Shown here piece after piece: positions 57,020 to 64,000 of a stretch of 64,000 nt of DNA. Below the pieces are notes generated by a model. That model made no database searches. It was not told where the DNA came from and saw nothing but the letters and a program-made list of their open reading frames with translations. The DNA comes from Alcanivorax quisquiliarum (GTDB lineage Bacteria; Pseudomonadota; Gammaproteobacteria; Pseudomonadales; Alcanivoracaceae). The position numbers were made by a program, and so were the translations under genes. Numbering within the stretch: the first letter of the stretch is position 1; each line of letters begins with the position of its first letter. The DNA is taken from positions 62,001 to 126,000 of the forward strand of contig NZ_JALKII010000004.1 in assembly GCF_023051175.1 (NCBI RefSeq). The letters run 5' to 3'.

Positions 57020-58069
57020 TCAGGGTGCGATGGGCACCTCGCCCTCGATGGCCGGCTCTGCCTGAAGAATATCGTTGGTGAACGTCTCGACCTGCTGCGC
57101 CACACCTCGCACTTCCTCAAAACGGGCGATATGAAAAAGTGCTTCGCCCTCGTTCACCAGCGGCAAATTGTCACGCCCGATCAGGATGCCGGCGCAGGGG
57201 GAGCGCACTTCGATTTCTTCGTCGGTAAACGGGCTGCTGATGCGCCCGAGCAACTGCCCTTCACGGATGCGCGCACCCAGCGCCACCAGCGCACGGAACA
57301 CACCATCACAATCGGCACGCACCCAGGTGGAGCTGCCCGCCACGGTCGGCTTTACCGTAGACGGCGTCGTGCGGCGATCGGCAAGCATGCCCAGATGCCG
57401 CATCACGTTGATCACCCCGCGCACGCCCACACGAATCGACGCCTCCTCGAAACGCAACGCTTCGCCGGCTTCGTAGGTAATCACCGGAATACCCTGCGCC
57501 TCGGCCACTTCACGCAAGGTGCCATCCCGCAATACCGAGTTCAGCACCACTGGCACGCCGAACGCATCCGCCATGGCGGCGGTTTCTGCACTGGCCAGGT
57601 TGGCGCGTATCTGCGGCAAATTGGAGCGGTACACAGCGCCGGTGTGCAGATCAATCGCATGAGTGGCCCGATCCAGCACCCGGGTTTTGAACAGCCACGC
57701 CATGCGCGCACCCAGGCTGCCGGTTTCGGAGCCCGGGAAGCAGCGGTTGAGATCGCGCCGATCCGGCAGGTAGCGTGATTTGTGAATAAACCCGAATACG
57801 TTGACGACCGGCACGGCGATCAAGGTGCCGCGCAGCCGTTTCAATGCCGCCATACGCAACAGGCGGCGAATGATCTCCACACCGTTGAGCTCGTCACCGT
57901 GGATCGCCGCACACACCAGCAAGGTCGGCCCCGGTTGGCGGCCATGCACGACGTGCACCGGTATATTCAACGGCGTTTGCGTATAAAGCTGTGCGGCCGG
58001 CATTTCCACCACCGCACTCTGCCCCGGCGCGGCCACCACGTCGCCAAGCTCGAATGGTTGCACTGTCAT
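57020..58069 (-). CDS. Succinylglutamate desuccinylase/aspartoacylase-family protein next to rimK
   Basis: 349 residues of the AstE/AspA zinc-hydrolase family. Metal ligands are in [19 protein letters not shown] and HAIDLHTG. The C-terminal domain (about 265-349) is a biotinyl/lipoyl-like beta-hammerhead: [16 protein letters not shown]. It hydrolyses an N-acyl or gamma-glutamyl-like amide. The ATG overlaps the RimK stop (ATGA), so it is translationally coupled to it; I infer a job in removing or trimming RimK-added glutamate, or a related amide. Confidence 0.87.
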   Translation of the reverse strand: MTVQPFELGDVVAAPGQSAVVEMPAAQLYTQTPLNIPVHVVHGRQPGPTLLVCAAIHGDELNGVEIIRRLLRMAALKRLRGTLIAVPVVNVFGFIHKSRYLPDRRDLNRCFPGSETGSLGARMAWLFKTRVLDRATHAIDLHTGAVYRSNLPQIRANLASAETAAMADAFGVPVVLNSVLRDGTLREVAEAQGIPVITYEAGEALRFEEASIRVGVRGVINVMRHLGMLADRRTTPSTVKPTVAGSSTWVRADCDGVFRALVALGARIREGQLLGRISSPFTDEEIEVRSPCAGILIGRDNLPLVNEGEALFHIARFEEVRGVAQQVETFTNDILQAEPAIEGEVPIAP

Positions 58070-58974
58070 CCCTTGATGCCTTTGGTAGCGGTACGGTGCG
58101 GGCGCGCCGCTTTTTCCAGAAAGCTGACAATCATGCCCGCCACATCCTTGCCAGTGGCCGACTCGATGCCTTCGAGGCCCGGCGAAGAATTCACTTCCAT
58201 CACCAGCGGGCCATGGTTGGAACGAAGAATATCCACCCCAGCGACGTTCAAACCCATGATGCGCGCAGCTCGCACAGCCGTGGCGCGCTCCTCGGGCGTG
58301 ATACGGATCAGCGAAGCGCTGCCACCGCGATGCAGATTGGAGCGGAACTCGCCATCTTTCGCCTGACGCTTCATCGCGGCAACCACTTTGCCGTTGATGA
58401 CAAAACACCGGATATCTGCACCACCGGCTTCCTTGATGTATTCCTGCACCATGATGTTCGCCGACATGCCCATGAAGGCTTCGATAACGGATTCAGCCGC
58501 CTGCCGGGTTTCCGCCAGCACCACGCCGATGCCCTGCGTGCCTTCCAGCAGCTTGATGACCAGCGGCGCGCCGCCGACCATATTGATCAGATCGGGAATA
58601 TCATCCGGTGCATTGGCAAAGCCGGTCACCGGCAGGCCCACCCCTTTGCGCGCCAGCAATTGCAGCGAACGCAATTTGTCGCGCGAACGGGTAATCGCCA
58701 CCGATTCGTTGACCGGAAACACGCCCATCATTTCGAACTGGCGCAGCACGGCACAGCCGTAGAAGGTGATCGACGCACCGATACGCGGAATCACCGCATC
58801 GAAGCCCTCCAGCGTGCGGCCCTTGAAATGAATTTCAGGCTTGTGCGACACCATGCTCATGTAGCAACGCAAGGTATCAATGACATGCATTTCGTGGCCG
58901 GCCGCTTCGCCAGCCTCAACCAGGCGCCGGGTCGAGTAGAGCCTCGGGTTCCGGGAAAGAATTGCAATTTTCAT
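58066..58974 (-). CDS. rimK: RimK, ribosomal protein S6 glutamate ligase
   Basis: 302 residues, ATP-grasp ligase that adds glutamates to the C-terminus of ribosomal protein S6. Visible are ATP-grasp segments [19 protein letters not shown] (phosphate loop), [10 protein letters not shown], and metal-ligand [13 protein letters not shown] near the end. Length matches E. coli RimK (300). It is preceded by rimB and followed by the aspartoacylase-like gene with ATGA overlaps on both sides. Confidence 0.95.
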   Translation of the reverse strand: MKIAILSRNPRLYSTRRLVEAGEAAGHEMHVIDTLRCYMSMVSHKPEIHFKGRTLEGFDAVIPRIGASITFYGCAVLRQFEMMGVFPVNESVAITRSRDKLRSLQLLARKGVGLPVTGFANAPDDIPDLINMVGGAPLVIKLLEGTQGIGVVLAETRQAAESVIEAFMGMSANIMVQEYIKEAGGADIRCFVINGKVVAAMKRQAKDGEFRSNLHRGGSASLIRITPEERATAVRAARIMGLNVAGVDILRSNHGPLVMEVNSSPGLEGIESATGKDVAGMIVSFLEKAARPHRTATKGIKG

Positions 58975-59447
58975 AAGGGCTCACGTTGATTGCCGCCTAA
59001 CAGGAAGGATGCTTGCGGGTTCACACACAGCCCGTGCATGGCGGTGCGCCCCAGCAACATCCGGAATTTCATCGTTTCACGATCGGTCAGGGTGATTTCG
59101 ATCGGCCAGTGCCGACCGCCCATGGCGATATCAGCTTGAATGACAATCCGCTCCTCGCGGTGGCCACCGGAATCGGTCACCTGACGCCGATCCAGCACCG
59201 GGCAGACACACTCCTGCTCCAGTTCTGTATTGTCTTGCAGCGGATGAATGCGAAAGCGCACCCACTCCCTGCCATCCTCGACGAAAGTGTTCACCTCGAA
59301 CGCGTGCAGCGCCGAGGTGCGCGCGCCGGTATCCACCTTTACCTTGATAGCGCGAATACCCAGCCCCGGCAGGCTGGCCCATTCACGCCAGCCTACATGT
59401 GTCGGCGACCGCGTCGGATGTGGCGTCGACGAGGGTGCCGACTTCAT
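58971..59447 (-). CDS. rimB: RimB, retropepsin-like modulator of RimK
   Basis: 158 residues, a single-domain retropepsin-like protein annotated in relatives as ATP-dependent zinc protease. The aspartyl motif is [13 protein letters not shown] (D-T-G) and the Cys pair ECVCP lies mid-protein; [20 protein letters not shown] is the conserved C-terminal half. In Pseudomonas, RimB modulates RimK activity on S6. It overlaps gloA and rimK by four bases each, so all three are translated as a coupled set. Confidence 0.9.
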   Translation of the reverse strand: MKSAPSSTPHPTRSPTHVGWREWASLPGLGIRAIKVKVDTGARTSALHAFEVNTFVEDGREWVRFRIHPLQDNTELEQECVCPVLDRRQVTDSGGHREERIVIQADIAMGGRHWPIEITLTDRETMKFRMLLGRTAMHGLCVNPQASFLLGGNQREPL

Positions 59448-59833
59448 GCGTCGCGCCTGCCGAGCAATTCGATCCGGTAACCGTCCGGGTCTTCCACAAA
59501 AGCGAGCACGGTACTGCCATGCTTCATCGGGCCGGGCTCGCGCACAATGCGCCCGCCACGCTCGCGAATGCGCTCGCAGGCCGCATAAACGTCGTCTACC
59601 TCGAGCGCGATATGGCCGTAACCATTACCCAGCTCGTAGGCGCTGGTGTCCCAGTTCCAGGTCAGCTCCAGTGCGGCGCCATCCTGCTCGTCCTGGTAGC
59701 CGACAAACACATTGGTAAAGCGTCCTTCCGGGTACTCCTTACGACGCAGCTCACGCATGCCCAGAACATCGGTATAAAAAGCGACGGAACGTTCCAGATC
59801 GCCCACTCGAATCATCGTATGCAGTATGCGCAT
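59444..59833 (-). CDS. gloA: Lactoylglutathione lyase (glyoxalase I)
   Basis: 129 residues, vicinal-oxygen-chelate fold with the glyoxalase I landmarks MRILHTMIRVGDLERSVAFY, the metal ligand Glu in ELTWNW, GHIALEVDDVYAACERI and FVEDPDGYRIELL. It is a nickel-type bacterial enzyme. It is the first gene of the gloA-rimB-rimK-aspartoacylase unit, each overlapping the next by ATGA, which is an unusual partner set for a glyoxalase. Confidence 0.95.
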   Translation of the reverse strand: MRILHTMIRVGDLERSVAFYTDVLGMRELRRKEYPEGRFTNVFVGYQDEQDGAALELTWNWDTSAYELGNGYGHIALEVDDVYAACERIRERGGRIVREPGPMKHGSTVLAFVEDPDGYRIELLGRRDA

Positions 59834-59927
59834 GTCATTCCTCTGGTTTTCCTTTGGCTCAGGGCACCATGACCAGTATCAGCGGTGTGTATCGCAGTTG
59901 CATTACCAGCAGAACAGATTTTGCAAA

Positions 59928-59959
59928 CTGAAATGCCCGGCAAATACCGGGCATTTCAG
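59928..59959 (-). terminator. Hairpin after argG
   Basis: A perfect 13-bp stem (CTGAAATGCCCGG / CCGGGCATTTCAG) with a 6-nt loop between argG and gloA on the minus strand, followed on that strand by TTTGCAAAAT. A second hairpin, GGTATCCG/CGGATACC, lies at 59972-59990. Together they probably end the argG transcript. Confidence 0.7.
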
Positions 59960-59995
59960 CATCTTGCAGCAGGTATCCGTTGCGGATACCGGTAT

Positions 59996-61216
59996 TTACT
60001 TCATCTTGCGGCCCGCACGTGCGGCAATGCGCAGGCGCAGCGCGTTCAGCTTGATGAAGCCTTCGGCGTCTTTCTGATCGTAGGCACCGGCGTCATCATC
60101 AAAGGTCGCGATGCTGGCATCGAACAAGCTGTCTTCCGAACGGCGCCCCACCACGATCACGTTGCCTTTGTAAAGCTTGATACGAACTTCGCCATTGGCG
60201 TTCTGCTGCGTTTCGTCGATCAGCTTTTGCAACGCCAGGCGCTCCGGCGACCACCAATAGCCGTTATAAATCAGCTCGGCATACCTCGGCATCAGGCTGT
60301 CTTTCAGGTGCGCAGACTCGCGATCCAGCGTGATCGATTCAATCGCACGGTGGGCGCGCAGCATGATGGTGCCGCCAGGTGTTTCGTAGCAGCCTCGTGA
60401 TTTCATGCCCACATAACGGTTCTCGACGATATCCAGCCGGCCGACCCCGTGCTTGCCGCCCAGGCGGTTCAGCTCGGTCAGCACTGTCGCCGGGCTCATC
60501 GCCTCGCCGTTGATGGCGACGATATCGCCTTTCTCAAAGGCAAGATCGATATATTCGGCTTCGTCCGGTGCTTTTTCGGGGCTGACTGTCCAGCGCCACA
60601 TTTCCTCCTCGGCCTCGGCCCAGGGATCTTCCAGAATGCCGCCTTCATAAGAAATATGCAGCAGGTTGGCATCCATCGAGTAAGGTGATTTGGTGCCCGC
60701 TTTCTTGAAATCCACGGGAATATCATGCTCTGCGGCGAACGCCATCAGCTTCTCGCGGCTGTTGAGATCCCATTCGCGCCAGGGCGCAATCACCTTCACA
60801 CCGGGTTTCAGCGCATAGGCACCCAGCTCGAAGCGCACCTGGTCGTTACCCTTGCCGGTGGCACCATGGGACACTGCATCGGCGCCTGTTGCTTCGGCGA
60901 TTTCCACCAGACGCTTGGCGATCAGCGGCCGGGCAATCGAGGTGCCCAGCAGGTATTCACCTTCATAGATGGTGTTGGCGCGGAACATCGGAAAAACATA
61001 GTCACGCACGAATTCCTCGCGCAGATCTTCGATGTAGATTTCCTTGATGCCCATCGCCTCGGCTTTGGCACGTGCCGGCTCCACCTCTTCACCCTGGCCG
61101 ATATCGGCGGTAAAGGTCACGACTTCACAACCATAGGTCTGTTGCAGCCACTTGGCGATAACCGAGGTGTCCAGGCCACCTGAATAGGCCAGCACCACCT
61201 TCTTGATATCCGACAT
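59996..61216 (-). CDS. argG: Argininosuccinate synthase
   Basis: 406 residues, type I synthase. The PP-loop [12 protein letters not shown] lies near the N-terminus; the conserved substrate segments [15 protein letters not shown] and IAPWREWDL follow, with [20 protein letters not shown] later. It condenses citrulline and aspartate in arginine synthesis. It is divergent from rnt (153 bp apart) and has tandem hairpins after the stop. Confidence 0.97.
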   Translation of the reverse strand: MSDIKKVVLAYSGGLDTSVIAKWLQQTYGCEVVTFTADIGQGEEVEPARAKAEAMGIKEIYIEDLREEFVRDYVFPMFRANTIYEGEYLLGTSIARPLIAKRLVEIAEATGADAVSHGATGKGNDQVRFELGAYALKPGVKVIAPWREWDLNSREKLMAFAAEHDIPVDFKKAGTKSPYSMDANLLHISYEGGILEDPWAEAEEEMWRWTVSPEKAPDEAEYIDLAFEKGDIVAINGEAMSPATVLTELNRLGGKHGVGRLDIVENRYVGMKSRGCYETPGGTIMLRAHRAIESITLDRESAHLKDSLMPRYAELIYNGYWWSPERLALQKLIDETQQNANGEVRIKLYKGNVIVVGRRSEDSLFDASIATFDDDAGAYDQKDAEGFIKLNALRLRIAARAGRKMK

Positions 61217-61369
61217 GAAGACTCCGCGTTAACAATAAAGACTCAGTGAGGGTCAAAGTGGGCGCCATTGTACCGTTGCCGGCGCGGCCCCGACAGCCCC
61301 GGCCCGCTTCGCACTGCCAACTATCCCCGGATTCCGGTAGCATTGCCCTCCAATCTGTACGGAGCCGTC

Positions 61370-62044
61370 ATGTCTGACAATCGTCCCAGCCTTGCCCTGC
61401 GTTTCCGGGGCTACTTGCCTGTAGTGGTAGATGTTGAAACCGGGGGGTTCAACGCGCACACGGACGCGCTGCTGGAAGTCGCCGCGGTAACGCTGGAGAT
61501 GGATCACGAGGGCCTGCTGCGCCCGGCCCAACGGGTGCACTATCATGTGGACCCGTTCGAGGGCGCCAATATCGATCAGGCAGCGCTGGATTTCACCGGC
61601 ATCGACCCCTGGAACCCGCTGCGCGGCGCGGTGCCGGAAGACATGGCCCTGCGCGGCGTGTTCGAGGCGGTGCGCAAGGCGGTCAAGGCGGCGCACTGCA
61701 AGCGCGCCATTCTGGTCGGCCACAATGCCTTTTTCGATCACGATTTCCTGAAAGCCGCCGTGGTGCGCAACGATCTCAAGCGCGATCCATTTCATCCGTT
61801 TTCGTGTTTTGATACCGCCAGTCTGGCGGGCCTGGCGCTGGGCCAGACGGTGCTGGCGAAAGCCTGTGAAATGGCGGGCATCCCGTTCAACCAGAGCCAG
61901 GCCCACTCAGCGCTTTACGATGCCACCCGCACCGCAGAGCTGTTTTGCACCATCGTCAATCGCTGGCGCCAACTTGGCGGCTGGCCGCCCCCCCCGCCCA
62001 CCGAGCTGCCGCCCACGCTGGCTAGCAAGAACAGCGATTTCTGA
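61370..62044 (+). CDS. rnt: Ribonuclease T
   Basis: 224 residues, DEDDh 3'-5' exonuclease that trims tRNA, 5S and 23S rRNA ends. Motifs: [19 protein letters not shown] (DxE), [13 protein letters not shown] (Asp), and [15 protein letters not shown] (His and Asp). GGAG precedes the ATG. The C-terminus has a proline run ([11 protein letters not shown]). The upstream frame extension to 61268 is rejected. Confidence 0.96.
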   Translation: MSDNRPSLALRFRGYLPVVVDVETGGFNAHTDALLEVAAVTLEMDHEGLLRPAQRVHYHVDPFEGANIDQAALDFTGIDPWNPLRGAVPEDMALRGVFEAVRKAVKAAHCKRAILVGHNAFFDHDFLKAAVVRNDLKRDPFHPFSCFDTASLAGLALGQTVLAKACEMAGIPFNQSQAHSALYDATRTAELFCTIVNRWRQLGGWPPPPPTELPPTLASKNSDF

Positions 62045-62095
62045 TAGCGCAGGGATAAAGCAGGGATGGCCCAGGCATAGCGCAGATGCGGCACA

Positions 62096-62127
62096 GGCCG
62101 GCTGCGAGCTGCGCAGCTCGCCCGGCC
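62096..62127. terminator. GC-rich hairpin between convergent rnt and CDF genes
   Basis: GGCCGG / CCGGCC outer arms and an internal perfect palindrome CGAGCTGCGCAGCTCG give one long stem, with no U-run on either side. It may reduce read-through for both genes. Just upstream GCAGGGAT is repeated 11 bp apart (62049, 62060). Confidence 0.4.
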
Positions 62128-62175
62128 TCAGCAGCTGGAACGTCGCGCTGAATGCAGGGCTTGCAACAGTAGCGC

Positions 62176-63123
62176 TTAACGCCCGCTGCCGCCGTCAGGC
62201 AACATCGCCGGGCCATGTCCCGGCAGCAATATTTTCTCCGGCCGCGCTACCGGATCGGGGTGAATGATAATTTCCGCCCCCGGCATCCGCTGCCGCAGCG
62301 CCTGCGCGACATTGACGATAATGTCGTGCGCCTGTTCCAGCGACAGCTCCTTGTCCAGCTCCACATGCACCTGAATGAACACCGTCCGCCCGGAGAGCCG
62401 GGTGCGCAGGTCATGAAATCCCATCACGCCGGGCTGCACACCAATAACCGCTGCGATGCGGTTGCGCTGGGTGTCGTCCAGCTCGCGATCCAGCAACAAC
62501 TGCACCGCAGCATGGCCAATCTGCAACGCGGCCACCAGCATGAAAGTGCCCACCGCCAGGGCAACCAGCGCATCCGCCCGCAGGAAGCCGAAACCGGCTG
62601 CAACGATGGCACCGATAATGGCCACGTTCATCAGCAGATCGCTGACATAATGCAGTGCATCGCCGGCCACGGCGGTGGAGCCGGTGCGGCGTATCACATG
62701 GCGCTGGTACAGCACCAGCGCCAGTGTCAGCACAATCGATAGCACCATCACGCCAATCGCCATCCCGGTCGCCTCCACCGGCTCCGGGTGAATCAGCTTG
62801 CGGCCCCCTTCGATCATCAGCAGCACGGACGACACCGAAATGAAGGCCGACTGGCCCAACCCGGCCAGCGCCTCGGCCTTGCCGTGCCCGAAGCGGTGCT
62901 CGGCATCCGCCGGTTGCAGGGAATAACGCACCGCGATCAGCGTGACCAGCGAGGCGCCGCCATCCATCAGCGAATCCACCAGCGACGCCAGCAAGGCCAC
63001 CGACCCGCTTTGCCACCAGACCAGCGCCTTGCTGACGATCAAGGTCACGGCCACCAGGGTGGAGGCCAGCGTTGCCCGGCGCATCAGGCGGGCAGCCTGC
63101 TGCGGCGAAGTCTCGGAAGGCAT
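62176..63123 (-). CDS. Cation diffusion facilitator (FieF-like metal exporter)
   Basis: 315 residues. Six membrane helices hold the CDF metal site: DSLMDGG (helix 2, DxxxD) and HYVSDLLMN (helix 5, HxxxD), with the inter-helix HRFGHGKAEALA. The C-terminal cytoplasmic domain has VHVELDKELSLEQAHDI. It exports Zn2+ or Fe2+ in exchange for protons; which one cannot be told. It starts three bases after the nlpD stop, so the two share a transcript. Confidence 0.92.
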   Translation of the reverse strand: MPSETSPQQAARLMRRATLASTLVAVTLIVSKALVWWQSGSVALLASLVDSLMDGGASLVTLIAVRYSLQPADAEHRFGHGKAEALAGLGQSAFISVSSVLLMIEGGRKLIHPEPVEATGMAIGVMVLSIVLTLALVLYQRHVIRRTGSTAVAGDALHYVSDLLMNVAIIGAIVAAGFGFLRADALVALAVGTFMLVAALQIGHAAVQLLLDRELDDTQRNRIAAVIGVQPGVMGFHDLRTRLSGRTVFIQVHVELDKELSLEQAHDIIVNVAQALRQRMPGAEIIIHPDPVARPEKILLPGHGPAMLPDGGSGR

Positions 63124-63126
63124 GGT

Positions 63127-63951
63127 TCAGGATCTCCGTGGTAAAACCGAGCCGGGATCGACCGGCTGACCGTCCCGGCGCACCTCGAAATGCAATTGAG
63201 TACGAAAAGTACCGGTGGCGCCCATGGTGGCGATCCGCTGCCCGGCGCGCACCGGCTCGCCCTCGCGCACCAGCATTTCATCGTTATGGGCGTAGGCGCT
63301 GAGCCAGCGGTCGTTATGCTTGATAATCAACAGGTTACCATATCCCGTCAGGCCATTGCCGCGATACACCACCACCCCGTCACTGGCGGCCAGCACCGGA
63401 TCGCCGTCGCGGCCGGCAATGCTGATGCCGCGCTGCCCGGCGCGCTGGCTGAACGTGCTGATAACCTGCCCGTTGGCTGGCCAGCGCCAGGTGACAGGCC
63501 CAGTGCCGCTAGGTGTACTGCTGCCGGCCGAAGGGCCCTGCGAGGGCGCCGGGGTGCTGGCTACCGGCGGCGATGGCTGCGGCGGCTGCGAGGGCCGCGT
63601 CGCCGGGGGGGGAGTCTGCGATGCGGGCGGGCGTGTGGATGGTGTGGGTGTGGCCACCTGCTGCTGCGGCTGGCGATCCAGGTGAATGCGCTGGCCAGGG
63701 TGAATGGTGAAAGGTGCGCGGATGCCATTGGCCGCCGCCAGCTGGCGATAATCCCAGCCATACCGCCAGGCAATGGAAAACAGCGTATCGCCGCGCACCA
63801 CAACGTGGCTGCCCTGGGTAATCTGGCTCGGGCGGCTGCTCATCTGGCCGCCGCCACGTGGGCCACTGGCATTGTATTCGACTACCGGGGCGTAGCTGGC
63901 GGCGCATCCGCCGGTCAGCATGGCCAGCACGGCGAGCCAGCGATAGCTCAA
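63127..63951 (-). CDS. nlpD: NlpD-like murein hydrolase activator (LysM + LytM)
   Basis: 274 residues with a TTG start, since an in-frame stop lies 11 codons upstream and no other start falls between. The lipobox is LTGGC. A LysM domain (about 45-95, VRGDTLFSIAWRYGWDYRQLA) is followed by a Pro/Ser/Thr-rich linker (about 95-150) and a LytM domain (about 155-274). As in E. coli NlpD, the LytM domain lacks catalytic zinc ligands (GISIAGRDGD instead of HxxxD), so it activates amidases at the septum rather than cutting peptidoglycan. The usual neighbour rpoS is not downstream; a metal exporter is. Confidence 0.9.
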   Translation of the reverse strand: MSYRWLAVLAMLTGGCAASYAPVVEYNASGPRGGGQMSSRPSQITQGSHVVVRGDTLFSIAWRYGWDYRQLAAANGIRAPFTIHPGQRIHLDRQPQQQVATPTPSTRPPASQTPPPATRPSQPPQPSPPVASTPAPSQGPSAGSSTPSGTGPVTWRWPANGQVISTFSQRAGQRGISIAGRDGDPVLAASDGVVVYRGNGLTGYGNLLIIKHNDRWLSAYAHNDEMLVREGEPVRAGQRIATMGATGTFRTQLHFEVRRDGQPVDPGSVLPRRS

Positions 63952-64000
63952 GAGTTCACCGTCCCTGACGCGGGGTTCTCCTGATTATGCCTGTCTCGGC

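Noticed and set aside
63952-64000. Tail of an upstream gene on the minus strand
   Set aside because: A frame ending in PRQA-stop at 63985 is possible, but 14 bases of coding sequence are too few to assign.

Overview
This window is chromosomal DNA of a GC-rich gammaproteobacterium. Gene content points to a marine or salt-tolerant member of the Oceanospirillales/Pseudomonadales, possibly Alcanivorax-like. The clues are an NhaD-type Na+/H+ antiporter beside a BCCT osmolyte transporter, Pseudomonas-style gene sets (dsbRS-dsbD-tlpA-dsbG, a PA0069-type radical SAM protein, rimB-rimK), and RNase T, SbcB and RsxB. The genus is an inference from gene content only. There are no rRNA genes, no CRISPR array and no complete mobile element. 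Nearly all genes are intact and densely packed.

Layout. 0-7 kb: the end of a hybrid histidine kinase, then a copper/redox periplasmic thiol module (sensor DsbS and regulator DsbR divergent from dsbD, an Lgt-like/TlpA fusion and dsbG), then tRNA-Gly(CCC). 7-16.5 kb: slyD, a nucleoside-diphosphate-sugar epimerase-like gene, rsmC, slt, a spermidine-synthase-like methyltransferase, DUF4442, yaeQ, a DUF2817 metallopeptidase and an overlapping GNAT/C39-peptidase fusion. 16.5-18.5 kb: a disordered stretch with an ISL3-type transposase remnant, 72-bp repeats, GC-rich hairpins and diverged repeats around an alpha/beta hydrolase. 18.5-30.5 kb: radical SAM protein, GST, MpaB-type oxygenase, DUF2288, PhoD-type phosphatase, a 7TM-DISM hybrid kinase, metG and a patatin-like lipase. 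30.5-38.6 kb: ahpC-ahpF, a DJ-1/PfpI protein, a lipoprotein, a TetR/hydrolase divergent pair with twin operators, sbcB and a thioredoxin. 38.6-51.6 kb: a large secreted DUF5648 protein with a GlyGly-CTERM-like tail, pyrC, an ATM1-type exporter, a YhbW-like flavin enzyme, egtB-egtD (ergothioneine), nhaD and BCCT. 51.7-64 kb: amidase, rsxB, HAD hydrolase, nth, a WaaP-like kinase, the four-gene gloA-rimB-rimK-aspartoacylase operon, argG, rnt, a CDF metal exporter and nlpD.

Themes. Thiol, redox and oxidative-stress functions recur (Dsb proteins, AhpCF, ergothioneine, GloA, GST, DJ-1). So do protein C-terminal modification and peptide-cleaving functions (RimK, RimB, the aspartoacylase-like enzyme, GNAT-C39, DUF2817). 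A pattern that ordinary annotation does not capture is a series of short imperfect tandem repeats, each with its own unit of about 11-18 bp. They sit in intergenic leaders and trailers and once inside the slt coding sequence.
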